The notes under the pieces: model-generated
What the model was told of the DNA's origin: nothing
What the model saw: only the letters and a program-made list of their open reading frames with translations
Databases searched by the model: none
Part shown: piece after piece, positions 8,792-20,213 of the stretch
Layout of the letters: every line of letters begins with the position of its first letter
Numbering within the stretch: the stretch's first letter is position 1
NCBI GenBank assembly: GCA_016710365.1
Contig: JADJVW010000029.1
Span: 1-64,000, forward strand
Direction: 5' to 3'
Length of the DNA: 64,000 nt
DNA from: Candidatus Caldilinea saccharophila
GTDB taxonomy: Bacteria; Chloroflexota; Anaerolineae; Caldilineales; Caldilineaceae
Made by a program: the position numbers and the translations under genes

Positions 8792-11700
8792 TCAGGCGGC
8801 CAACGTCGCCCCGCCCCATATCGCGCTGGCGCCGTCGTATACGCCAGAACTGGCAGCATACCCGATGCCCAACAGAGCAGCCGGCGTTTGTTCCGTCACG
8901 GTGAGCGCAGTCACGGCGCTGGGACCGGCGTTGGTGATGACAATGGTGTAGGTGATAGCGGCGCCAGGCATGAATGGCCGCGGCATGCTCACCTTGCTGA
9001 TGCTTATGTCGGCCACGGGTAACGGGCTTGGCGCAACGGTGTCGTCGTCATCCTGATCTGCGCTATGGTCGCCAGGCGTCGAATCTGGGTCGTAGCGGCT
9101 GCTGGCTGCAATCTCGGCATAATTGGTGTAGAGACCACTTGCCCGGACGGTTGCCGTGATGAGCAGGGTTGCCTGCTCCAGCCCCGCCAGGTCACCGACC
9201 GCCCACCGCCCGGTGGCGGCATCGAAGCTCCCGGCGCTGGAAAGACTGCCAAGATAGCCGTACCCCGTTGGCAAAGTGTCGCTAACGGCGACGCCGCTGG
9301 CGGCGCCTGGCCCGGCATTGGAAACCACCACCGAGAAGACGATAGATTCGCCAACACGCGGCGTCAGGCTGCTGGCCGTCTTGGTCAGCGACAGATCTGC
9401 CGGCAAGGCGTCGAAGAAATTTTGACCAGTCACCACTTGACTGGAGACGAGCACCACGTTCGGGATCACATCGTCGTTGGGCGGGCTGGCATCACCGGTG
9501 CTGAGATAGCCGGCCAGGTTCGTCGCCGTGATTGTATACGTCCCCGGCATCAGCGTGAAGGTGTATACGCCATTGGCATCGGTCGTCGTCACCGCTGCGC
9601 CCGTCGTCAACGCAACACCAGCCAACCCAGGCTCGCCCGCATCGAAGACGCCGTCGAAGTCTTTGTCATCATAGACGGCGCCGACGATGATCGGCGGCGA
9701 CAGATAACCGTCGCTGCCCACATCGTCGGCAACGCTAACGGTGATCGTTTCGGGATTCGTACCGGCAATCTGGACATATTGGGGTGGCGTGCGCACATCC
9801 ACCGTGGCAATACCAGCGATCAGCGGCGCCGTATACACCCCGGAGGCATCGGGCGTCGTCGACTGCACAACGCCGCGGCTGTCGGTGATGACCACTGTTA
9901 CGCCAACCGGCACACCTTCGCCGGCATCCTGCCCGCCGTTGCCGTTGGCATCCTCGAAAACGACGCCATGAATCGTGTACCATCCATAATCTTCCACCTC
10001 GCCGTTGTAAACCGCAGCCGTGGCAGCGTAATCCAGCGCATATCCGGCGGCGTAGAGGCGGAAGCGGGCGAAGAGCGGGCTGGCACTCGTGTAGCTCACA
10101 CCCACGGCAACGGTGACCGGCTGTGCACCGGTGATCACCGCGCCCAGATCCTGCGCCTCCTCCGGCTCGAACTGGCCATTTGCATTCCAGTCGAACCAAC
10201 CCCACAAGTTGCTGCTGCCGTTGGCCGTAACTGTCAATACACCAGTAGCGCCTGGCATCCACGCCGGCGTAAGCGCACGCACGATGCCATCGCCCGGCCC
10301 GCTGGCAGTGGAACTTTCTACGCCATCGATGCCGGTCACGATCCCGCTGCCGAGATAGACGCGCTCGCCCATTGCATCCGGCACGATATGTCGAGCCCCG
10401 TTCTGAGCCAGGGTCGTGTTCGCAAAGCTAGCCGGCAGGTAGCCGAACGCCAGCACCGAAAGTTGGCCGGCGCTGACATTGGTAAGCTGCTGATTGGCCG
10501 GTAGCGAGATGCTCGGCGTGAGTCCGGTCGCCGGATCGACCTTGTTGTCCTTGTCCGCACCCCAGACCGTGCCAAACCTGAACCCCTCGCGCACAGTTAC
10601 CTCGATCCGATACTCGCCCGGCGCCAGTACGGTGAAGGTGTAAACGCCAGCGGCATCGGTGTTGACGCTGATGATCTGCGCGCCCGCATTGGCGTCCGTG
10701 TAGTAGAGCGTCACGGTCACATCGGGCAGCGCCGGTTCGCCGCTCTCGATCATGCCGTCGCCGTCGTCCGCCCACACGACGCCGCGCAGCGATCCCATCG
10801 TCAATGCCACGACCGTTGGGTCATTTGCTTCAGGGGTCGCCGGATCGTCGGTGGCAATTGCTGGCGCGTTGGCGCCGGCCACCGAGCCCTGGTTGGCAAG
10901 CGTGGCAAGCTGGAAAGGCAGCACCGCATCGATGGTGACCTCGTACTCGATGGTGACGGTGCTGTTGGCGGCAAGGCTGGCAAAGTGTACTGTGACCGTA
11001 TCGCCTGGCGCCGTGTTGCCCTTCTCGACGATACACGTCTCGCTGCACGTTACCGTGCCAATGCGCAACCCGGCATGGGCGTCCAGATTATCGTTGAAAA
11101 CCACATCGTAGGCTATGGCCGTCCCGGTTGTGATCACGACACGGTACTTGAGCGTGTCACCCGGCGAGACGCCGCCGCTGGTATCAAGGTCGTTGAAAGG
11201 CAAGAAGCGTGACGCGTTTCCGGTGCTGTCCAGTGACGCCTTGCTGGCGATCAAGGTGGTCGGCGCCACCAGCGTATTGGCATCGGTCGCCGAGATCGGG
11301 GCGCCGGCGAAGATCGCCGCGGCGGTGTTGGCAAGTGTCGCCCCGACGCCAGCGTCGGGATCGACAATGCCAGTGACCGTGTAGGTGAGCGCGCCGCCTG
11401 CCAGAATCGTGGCTGTGTCGGTCAGGTCGCCACTGCCGATGGCGGCGCAGGTCGATCCGCCGCTGGCGACACAAGCCCACGTCGCGCCAGTAAAGGCAGC
11501 CGGGAAGGCATCGGTCACCAACACGCCGACCGCGTCGCTCGGACCGGCATTCTCCACGCCAATGACGTAACGCGCTGGATAGCCCGGCGCCAGGCCTGGA
11601 TTCGGGCTGCTGCGCTTGCTGATGTCCAACTCCGCTACCGGTGTCAATGGCCCGCTGTCCGTACTGCGGTTGTTACTCGACTCCAGGTCGGTGATGCCCA

Positions 11701-14700
11701 CCGGCGGCGTGACGATGGCCGTGTTTGCAAGCAGGCCGGTGGCGCTGGACGGAATCGTTCCCGTTACGACATAGGTGAGCACACTGCCCGCTTGGAGCGC
11801 CACGTTGTCAATCAGGTCGCCGCTGCCGCTGGCCGTGCATGTGGACGCGCCATTGGCGTGACATGTCCACGTCACGCCGGTCAAGGTCACCGGCAGCGTG
11901 TCGTGAACAATGGCGTTGATGACATTGTTCGGCCCGTGATTCGTGACGGCGATTTGGTAGGTCACGGCCTGTCCGGGCACGCGACCACCGGCAGGGACCG
12001 TCTTGGCAATGCTCAGATCGGCGGCCTGCAGCAACTCAACGCCGGCGCCGCTCTCCGTCGCAAAGATATGGCCGTTGGCATGGCGATAGGTGACGACGAC
12101 TGGGTTGGCAAGCAGGTTGGAAGCGGCCGGCAGCACCGTGATCACGGCCTGATCGCGACCAGTACAGCCGTCCTGCGAACGCGCGATGATCGTTGCGGTG
12201 TAAACGCCGGCCGCGGTATAAGTATGGACGAAATTGGGTCCGGTCTGGTAGCCGGCGCTCGCACTGTCACCAAAGTCAATCGTGTAGCTGTACGGCGCCC
12301 GGCCATCCAGCGCCTGTTCGACCAACCTGAAAGTGACAGGCTGGTTGGCAAGCACACTGGATGGCGCGGCCACGAAGGGACGCAGCCCCGCGTAGGTCGC
12401 GCCGAGATTGAAGAGCAGACCGCTGTGGTCGCCACCGTCAAATTGGGCATGTCCGCCGTGGCGGTTGTTGAGCAGTTGTACACCCAGCAGATTGAGGCCC
12501 GGTTGGACACCGGCGCTGGCGGCAAAGGCGTCTGCCGCGCCCGCGCCGACTTCCTGGCCCAGGTAGACGCCGTTCAGATAGAGGTCGGTGACATCGTCGC
12601 CGGCTACCTGGATGCTGGCGTCCAGCCCGGTTGCATTGAGCGGCATACAGAAGTTCTGGCGGAAGAAGGTGAAGTTGCCCACCGTTTCGGCAACGGTATG
12701 GGCCGACACCCACTCGGCGGCAAGTTCGGCCGGGTTGAGCCAGTAGCTATACTCCAGATCGCTAGAGGCGAGAGGCGGCGTCCAGCCGGCGTCATCGAAC
12801 TGAGTCAGCCGTGGATTGTCATTCCAGCCGGCGGGCGGCAGGCCATTCTCTCCTTGATAGATACTCCTGAAGGATGCACATCCGTCAACGTCGCACCACG
12901 GCCGGCTGGTAGGGGACGGGGCCGTGGTGCTGCTGGTAATGGTCAGCGCACCGCCAATCGCCTCGGCCGAGAGCGTTGGCAGCGTTTGCGTCATCCCACC
13001 AGCGGCTGGCAAGGGAATCACGGCGAAACTGAACGTGCTGGTTTCGCTCGGCTCAACAGATCCCAGATCCCAGGTGATGACCCCACCGTTTTCGGCGCCC
13101 CCGCCGCTGATGCTGGCTGGGATCAAGGTCGTGTTGGCAGGCAAGACATCGGTCACGACCACGTTATATGCAGTCGCACTGTACGAATTGTAGCCTTCGA
13201 TGGTGTAAGTCACGGGTTGGCCAACGTAGACCGGGCCGGCCGCGCGCTTCTCCAATACGAAATATGGCGCGACCACGACGTCACTGTCCGTGAAAGTGTT
13301 GCCCGCCGGGTTGATGTCCGCCCCATTGGCGCCGTCATCTGCCAGCGTGACGCGGTTGGCAACCACGGCGCCCGGCTGCATATCGGCCTTGACCTGCGCC
13401 GTCACGGTCAGCGTCCGCGCCGCGTTGACGGGCAGATCGCCAACATTCCAGGTAACCGTGCCCGCACCTGCATCATAGACGCTGCCGGGCGTCGCTCCGC
13501 TATAGTCGATGCCTGCCAGTAATGTATCGGTGATGCGCACACCCGTTGCCGCCTGGTTGCCCGTGTTCGAGTAGGTAATCGTATAGGTCACCGGCGCACC
13601 CGCTGCAACCTGCGTCTGGCCGTCGCTCTTGACGATCGTCAGATCGGGTCGGGCATCTACCTCCGTCAGGGCTGATGCTGTGTTGTCGGCCGACGCCAGG
13701 TCTTCGACGCTGGACGTGATGAACGCACTATTCTCGATCTCGGCTACACCGGCCGGCAGGATATCATCGATGCGCACGGTGAAGGTGACGACGCCACTGG
13801 CGCCGCCAACCAAATCGCCGAGGCTTACGCTGATGGCGCCGCTGGCGTCCAGATACTCCCCAGGATCATCACCAATCGCATCGGTGAGATTGGCGCCATC
13901 CAGGTATAGGCTGCCGCTGACATAGCTGGTGTCAGCCGGCACGCCATCGGTGATCACGACGTCGGTGGCAATGCCGCTGGTCAGATTGCCGTAGCGCAGG
14001 CGATAGAGGATGCTGCCACCGGGCAGAGCTGGGGTGCTGGCTGATAACGCCACCTTCTGTATGTAGATATTCGAGCCTGACTGTGCGCTCAGCACGGCGG
14101 TGGAGTGGTTATCGAGCGGGTCGAGATCGACCTCGTTGCTGGTTACTTTGGCGGTGTTGGTGACCAGCGTCGTGCCGTTGGGCAGCGGATTCGCGACCGT
14201 TGCCTGGTAACGCAACTGGCCCTCGGCGCCAGGAGGCATGTCCGGCAATTCCAGCAACAATTGATGGAGGCCGCTGTTGTAGGAGGCTGTAACAGGCCAC
14301 GTCGCGGCGCCTACGACCAGCACCGCCGAATCTGCCACGTATTCGGTGTTGACGTCCAGCGAGTCGGTGATGCGCACACTGGTGGCGACGGCGCTGCCCC
14401 GGTTATCGCCGATATAGGTGTAGGTAATCGTGTTCCCTGGCTCAATCGGCGACGAGTCGGCCGTGGCGCTTTTGAAGATGGTCAGGTCAGGATGGGCGAC
14501 GACCGTGTCGACATCTGCGACCTCGTTATTAGTGCGGTCGCGGTCGGGGCTGGTTGTGGTCAGATTGGCATAGTTGCCCAACCTGGTCGCACCATCCGGC
14601 AACGAGATGGCGACGCGCGCCTGTAGCGTGAACGACACCATGTTCCCCGGCGTCAGGTCAGCCGGCGTCCAGACATAGACGCCCGGCGCCGAATTGGCAG

Positions 14701-17588
14701 CGGACGGGCTGGCGCCGACGTACTCCAGATAGGCTGGCAGCGTGTCCGTGACGATGATGCCGGTGGCCGTAATGCTACCTTGATTGACCAGTGCAATCAC
14801 ATAGTCCAAGCGCTCGCCGGGCGCGACGGTGCTCTTGCCGTCATCCTTTGTGATCAGCACATCGGCCGTGCCCAGTGCCAGATCCTGCTGCGTCGGCCCT
14901 GTATCCAGGATCGCGGGTGCGGCCATCACGCTTTGATACCCCGTCAGCGCAGCAGAGACACTCGCCGGGCCAGCCGTCAGGTTGCAGCCGGCGCCGGCCA
15001 CAAAGCCGTAGGCGCCGCCAGCGCCCACGGTGGTCGTGCAGACTTCGCTGCCCTGGGTCATCGTCACCGTCGCGCCAACCAGCGCCACGCTGCTCCCCAG
15101 GTCGGTAACGACACCACTCAGGCTTGGCCGCACCAGCGTGAGGTTGCCGGTATTGGCGTCGCCGGCCACGATTGTCACCGGCGCGGTGCGCAGCAGATAG
15201 CCTGCGGGGGCGCCGCCTGTAGCAGCGATCGTTGCCGTGCCCGGCGCGAGCCGACAGCCATTCTGACCGCTGGTCACGCGATAGGCGCCGCCGGCATCGC
15301 TTGTCGCCGTGCAGACATTCCCCAGCGTGTCGGTAATCGTGAGCGTCACGCCAACCAGCGGCGCACCGGTCGTGACATCCGTCACGGCGCCAGACAACGT
15401 CGTCGTCTGCACCAAAAGGCTGGCGCTGGCCGTGTTGTTGGACGGGTTGGCATCATAGAGGGCCGAAGAGGCGCTGGCCGTGTTTGTGATCGTGACGCCG
15501 CCCTGCCCCAGGCTGACTGTGGCGCTGATCGTCAAGGTGGCGTCGGCGCCATTGGCGAGCGAACCGACGCTCCAGGCCGCGCTGGTGTAGCTACCGGCCG
15601 TGGTGCTGGCGTCCATCATTGTCAGCCCGGCCGGCAGCGGATCGGCCACGGTGACATTCTCGGCAAGCGCCGGCCCCTGGTTGGCGACGCGCACCGTATA
15701 GACCACCGTGCCGGCCTCGGCTGGGTTGTTGTTGTCCACGCTCTTCGACACCGCCAGATTGGTGTTTGGGATTGCTGTATAGGTGGGTTGTTGCCCAGCC
15801 GTTGCTGGGTCGCCGTCAGTTGGCAACATCGTGTTATTGACGCCACCCTGGTTCGAGTCATAGTTGGCCACGCCCTGGTTGCTGATCTGCGTGACACCGG
15901 TCAGCGGGCTGTTGAGCTGTACCGTCAACTGGATCGTCCCGGTTGCGCCCTTGGCAAGGTTGATACCGGTGACGCTCAATGCCGGCGCGCTGTAGGTGGC
16001 GACGCCAACATCTGTGGCAGAGCCGACATAGGTCGTATTGGCTGGGATCGTGTCGGCAAAGGTCGCGCCGGCAACCGGATAGCTACCGGTGTTGGTCAAA
16101 TGGATCGTGTAGCGCACCTGGCCGCCCGGTTGCAGCGGGCCACCGCCGACTATTTCGGCGCTCTTCGTGGCTGTCAGCGTAGCGCCGCCGCCGGCCAGGA
16201 GTTGCGTCGGCTGCTTGCCCGGTGTCGTGAGATCGGCGTCGGTCAGCACGCTGGTCGCCCCATAGGTGAGCGCACCCTGGTTGGAAATAACGTCACGAAT
16301 CTTGACGCCGCTGTTCACCGTCACCTTGAAGTCGAGCGTCGCCTGGCTGCCGGCGGCCACGCTGACTGTCCAATGGAGGGTTTTGGTGGCGCCATTGTAG
16401 CTAACCGTGCCGCCGGAGACCGCGGCGCTGCTAGAAACATAGGCCGTGTTCGAGGGCACGCCGTCGGCAAAGGCAACGGCCAGCGCATCCTGATTGCCAG
16501 AGTTGGGCAGCACCACCCGGTAGGTCAGGCGATCGCCGGGCGAAACAGCGCCGTTGTTGTCAAGGTCTTCGTAGGTGACTGTCTTTGTGGCCGTGTCGAA
16601 ATTTGGCCCTGCCGTCACACTGATGACGGTGGGTTGGGCGCCTTCGCTCTGGGCGTCGCCGTCGGTGAAAGCCGTGACTGCGCCGTAGGTGTAGCCGCCC
16701 TGATTGCTGATCTGCGTCGCGCCAATCGGGATCGGGTTTACCACGCGCACCTTGAAGGAAATCGCCGCCTGCCCGTTCGCCGGGACAGTGATGTTGCCAA
16801 TAGAGATGGGGTCGGTGGCGTTCAGGCTGGCGCCGTAGGGTGCGCTGACGCTATCGGCAACATAGGTCGTATTAGCCGGGATGGCGTCCGTGAACTGTAC
16901 GCTTGTGATGGCGGAGTTGGTGTTGTTGTTCAGCACCACGTTGTAGAGCAACTCATTCCCCGGCGCGACACTGCCGCCGCCGGTGGTGGCGTTCTGCACC
17001 GCCTTGGTAGCGGTCATATCCGGGACTTGTTGCATCACAATCAGATTGCGGATTTCATGGTGGTTGTGTGAGCCGCCGGTTGAAGCGGCAAAGCCCATCT
17101 TCAGGGTGCCGGGCGCCGAGGTGGCCATTGTGAACGGCTCGAACAGCGGCGTCCAGGTCGTGGCATCCTTGTTGAACTTCATGGCGACCTTGACCTGATA
17201 GGCCGCGCCCACTGGCGTGACAACAATCTGGACCTGCCGGAAGTAGAAGGTATCGGGGGGACGAGTCGTTCCATTGCCACAGCCACTCACATTGCTGGAG
17301 CAGTCGAGGCGCGGCAGGTTCCAGGGGGCGCGATCGAGCCGCGTCGTACCGGCCAGGTAGTCATAGCCGGAGGCGCCGCTGCCTGGCCCGCGGATTGCCA
17401 CCGCGTTGGGCGTAAAGGTGGTCCCGCCGACACGTCCTTCGGTTGGGTTGGAATAGTTGCCAAACTCATCCACGCCCAAGCCCAGATAGCCGCCACTCAA
17501 CCCTTTGACGCCGCTTTTCTGGGCATAGCCCAGCGAGCCACCCGACGCGCCGACGTTGAAAGCCGGCGTAGCGCCATCAAGAGAAAAA
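8792..17588 (-). CDS. Giant DUF11 surface protein, central segment
   Basis: About 2,930 codons of one continuous frame. In order: the rest of a legume-lectin-like domain (DGATPAFNVG, GGSLGYAQ), four DUF11 repeats, two carboxypeptidase-regulatory/CNA-B-like domains, five DUF11 repeats, and a module with a beta-sandwich look (about 12.4-12.9 kb). A PKD domain follows (TIDFGDSAS, HTYTAAGVYTATI), then three DUF11 repeats, SdrD-B domains (WADDGDGMIESGEPALP, EDANGNGGQDAGEG, DDKDFDGVFDAGEPGLAG), a GEVEDYGW motif, and two more DUF11 repeats. This is a cell-surface or secreted adhesin or stalk-like architecture. The frame is entered through a one-base shift at 17584-17589 and leaves through an in-frame TGA at 8792-8794. 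The long open frames on the plus strand in this interval are shadows. Confidence 0.85.
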
Positions 17589-17967
17589 AGGAGAGACCGT
17601 CGGCCCCGCTGCCGCCCCACGCAGCATAGTCGAACGTTATAACCAGACCGCGCCCGGTCGGAATCGGTGTGTTGTAATAGGCATAGCCGGCCTGGCTGAA
17701 GTCGTTATTGGTCAGCCGTAGCCACCCATTGCCGGTCGGATCGGTTTTGCCGCTGGTCAGCCCTGCCGTGCCACCCAACACCCACCCAGGCGCAGTTGCA
17801 TCCTTGAACGTCATCGCAACCGGAAAGGTGAAACCGGCCTGAGCTTGCCCAACCGCAGGCGGGTACAGCAAACCAACAAGCAGGCATAGGATCAACCCGA
17901 CGTACACAACTTGAGCCAATCCCCGGCTGCTGGTATGTGAACGCGCATCCCGTTCTAGGTGCTTCAT
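17584..17967 (-). CDS. Giant DUF11 surface protein, N-terminal segment (signal peptide, lectin-like)
   Basis: Starts at ATG 17967. A signal peptide is clear: basic start, hydrophobic core VVYVGLILCLLVGLLYP, cleavage near GQAQA. The following stretch up to GADGLSFF is the first half of an L-type (legume) lectin-like domain. The second half, beginning LDGATPAF, lies in the next frame. The shift maps to a run of six T (minus strand, 17584-17589). One extra T would give GADGLSFFSLDGATPAF, which restores the domain. Without the shift the frame runs to a stop at 17497. With the two segments downstream the full protein would have about 3,617 residues. Confidence 0.75.
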
Positions 17968-18614
17968 GTTAACCGCCTGCCCCTATCCAGGGCGCCCAAA
18001 ACTGAGTGATTGGCACGCATAGGTGCGGACCTTTCTGCTCAGTATAGACACAGCCTGGAGGCGTGGCATCTGGCAATTGATGCAATGTTTTTTAGTATTA
18101 GTAAGGGGTGTAGGGTGCAGACAGACGCGACTCACGCACGCGTTGACCGGCGCTGCCACGCCACCGGCGAGCAGGCGCGTCACGTCGTGGCGATCGTCGG
18201 GGCGGCGCGCGATCGCCACGGGGGGGACGTAGACAGAGCGCCAGCCGATCTCATCTTCCAGGTAATTGGCGGCGGTTTGTTGGACTAAGTACACACGGGC
18301 TGAAATACCTCATTGGTTGCCTGGTAGGAACGCGCCCCCGTGTGCGCCCGGAAGCCGGACAGGCACGGGGGCCTGTCCCTACCAAATCTACTGACAGAAT
18401 TAAGCCCACCTGTACTAAGGGTATCTTCATCGTAACAACCGGGGGCCACAAAGCTGCTTCTCATATTGAGACTGATCGGTTCCGCCTGCCCGCCAACCGT
18501 AGGCGCTGCCTCTGGCTGCGCATGACCGGCGATGAACACTCTACCGGCATCCGTTTCCGTCTCCATCCGTTACAGCGCACTTGGGCGCATCTGCACGAGC
18601 CGGCCGGCAAACGC
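17968..18614. other. Intergenic region with two inverted repeats
   Basis: 647 bases between the start of the giant gene and the end of the SGNH hydrolase gene (both minus). No convincing gene: the small frames here lack family resemblance and ribosome sites. It contains an 11-base perfect inverted repeat (18186-18196 with 18210-18220) and a larger one at 18322-18384. On the minus strand TATACT (18041-18046) is a possible -10 box for the giant gene, without a good -35. Confidence 0.5.
18322..18384. repeat. Imperfect inverted repeat, 21-base arms
   Basis: The arms 18322-18342 and 18364-18384 are near-complementary (CGCCCCCGTG against CACGGGGGC, ending in TGGTAGG/CCTACCA), with a 21-base loop. 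No T-run. It has the structure of a REP-like element rather than a terminator. Confidence 0.65.
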
Positions 18615-19238
18615 TCAAATGAGCTGCACAACCCGCTGCGCCACGGCCTCCCCCAATTTGCGATGCTCCGCGGCTTCGAAATGGATGCCATCCAGGTCAC
18701 TTGATAGGATGATCGCCGCCGTGTCGAGAAAGGCGCAGCCAAATTCCTCCGCTACTTGCCGGTAATAGAGGCCCAGCTTCTGCGATTTCGCTTCTGCACC
18801 CTCAAACATCTGGTCGAAGTAGGTCAACTTCGCCACGGGTGGCGGCGCCAACAACAGCACGCGCGGGGCTGCGCCAACGCGACCCGCCGCGCTCTGGTGG
18901 ACGATACGGATCAGCACACCTATACCCTGGGCAATGTCAAAGGCCGACAGGCTAAAGCGCTTCTTCAGGTCGTTGGTGCCCAGCATGATGATCACGAGGT
19001 CGAGCGGGCGGTGCGTCTCTAGACAGGGAATCAGATAATCCTTGCCGCATTTGTAGCCCTCGATGGGATCATCCCAGACCGTTGTGCGCCCATTCAGCCC
19101 TTCCTCGATCACCTCATAGCCGACGCCGATCGTGTTGCGCAACACACCCGGCCAACGTACGTCGCGGTCGAAACGATCCTGCGAAGCCGGGTCGTATCCC
19201 CATGTGTTTGAATCGCCAAAGCAAAGCACGCGTTTCAT
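18615..19238 (-). CDS. SGNH/GDSL-family hydrolase
   Basis: A 207-residue esterase-type hydrolase. Block I GDSNTWG has the nucleophile Ser10. GTND is block III, and DGIHFEAAEHRK near the C-terminus supplies the catalytic Asp and His. I chose the start MKRVLCFGDSN because AGGAGA precedes it at good spacing; a longer frame to 19331 adds an unlikely N-terminus. There is no signal peptide, so it is cytoplasmic. The gene is divergent from the GntR regulator with about 165 bases between, so it may share control with the sugar-acid operon. The likely role is deacylation of a sugar or ester; the substrate is unknown. Confidence 0.85.
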   Translation of the reverse strand: MKRVLCFGDSNTWGYDPASQDRFDRDVRWPGVLRNTIGVGYEVIEEGLNGRTTVWDDPIEGYKCGKDYLIPCLETHRPLDLVIIMLGTNDLKKRFSLSAFDIAQGIGVLIRIVHQSAAGRVGAAPRVLLLAPPPVAKLTYFDQMFEGAEAKSQKLGLYYRQVAEEFGCAFLDTAAIILSSDLDGIHFEAAEHRKLGEAVAQRVVQLI

Positions 19239-19324
19239 TTGATCTGCTCTCCTGTCTTGATGGCCGAAATGGTAGGACGAAATCATTACTCTATCAACAC
19301 TCCAGCAGAGCGAAAAATTGGGGA

Positions 19325-19365
19325 TTGACACAGATACTATAGTATGTTAATTTATCCTATAGGAT
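19325..19365 (+). promoter_or_regulatory. Promoter with two tandem 12-base palindromic operators
   Basis: TTGACA (19325-19330), 17 bases, then TAATTT (19348-19353) form a plausible promoter for the GntR operon. Two perfect palindromes of one consensus lie here: ATACTATAGTAT (19334-19345) inside the spacer and ATCCTATAGGAT (19354-19365) just after the -10. Their centres are exactly 20 bases, about two helical turns, apart. This suits cooperative binding of two dimers of the regulator encoded 40 bases downstream, as a repressor. Sequence seen directly; regulator identity inferred. Confidence 0.6.
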
Positions 19366-19404
19366 TCTTCGCTGCCCACCAGACTCAAATTCAAACGGAA
19401 CACA

Positions 19405-20213
19405 ATGACCGAGCCGAAAACGGTGCTTGCTGATGCAGTCTATGAGCGCCTCAAAGCGCGCATCATGGATCAAGGCTACCCCCGCGTGAGCGACTCAACA
19501 TCGACGCCCTGGCGGTCGATCTGAGCGTCAGCCCGACCCCCATCCGGGAGGCGCTGGCGCGGCTGTCGGCGGAGCGGCTGGTCACCTTTGCCGCGTTCAA
19601 AGGGTACCGCGTCAGCCCCCTGTTGACGACAGCGCAGGTTGAAGATCTGATGCATGTACGTCGCCTGATCGAAGTGGACGCTGCGCGTCTTGCCGCGCGC
19701 AGAATTCTGATTCCCGACCTGATCACCGTGGAACGGTTGCTTCAACAGATTCTTGACGAGAGCGCGGGCGTCGAAGTTGGCTCCTGGTCGCATGGCTATC
19801 GTCAATTCAACCAGTTGGACAGGCAATTTCATGAGATCATCGTGAGCGCGGCGGGCAACCAGTTTTTGCTTGGCGCGTATCGTTCACTCAACGTTCACAT
19901 CGAGCTTGGCCGCTTCTACAATGTCTTCCGCGAGATGGATCAGGCGGAGACCTGCGTCGAGCATGACGCCATTTTTCAGGCGTTGCGCGCCCGCCAACCG
20001 GACGCCGCCGCCGACGCTGTGGAGCGCCACCTACACGCCACGGAAGATCGCATCTTCCGCCTGATCGAAAAATATTCGCATCCGCAGGGAAGCCAACGGC
20101 GCCACGCCATAGGAGGTCACTGCCATGACTGTTCGGGTTGCCCTGATCAGCGGCCCCATGTACGACGCTCTCTACGCCCGCCTGAGCTATTTTTCCCAAG
20201 AGCGCGGCATTGA
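19405..20213 (+). CDS. GntR-family (FCD domain) transcription regulator, frameshifted
   Basis: Starts ATG 19405. The winged-helix domain reads VLADAVYERLKARIMDQGYP, then after a one-base loss in a C5 run (19479-19483) continues RERLNIDALAVDLSVSPTPIREAL, the classic GntR recognition helix. The C-terminal FCD ligand-binding domain shows MHVRRLIEVDAARLAA, LDRQFHEIIVSAAGN and HDAIFQALRARQPDAA. FCD regulators respond to small carboxylic acids or sugar acids, fitting the L-fuconate dehydratase downstream. The frame runs 89 bases into the next gene. A stop at 20110-20112 in the original frame may be the true end if a second indel exists. Confidence 0.8.

Noticed and set aside
14780..17071. 763-codon open frame opposite the giant gene
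   Set aside because: It is a shadow of the GC-rich minus-strand coding sequence; DUF11 motifs are in the minus frame.
18010..18288. 92-codon frame in the gap before the SGNH gene
   Set aside because: It runs through an inverted repeat, with no ribosome site or family likeness.
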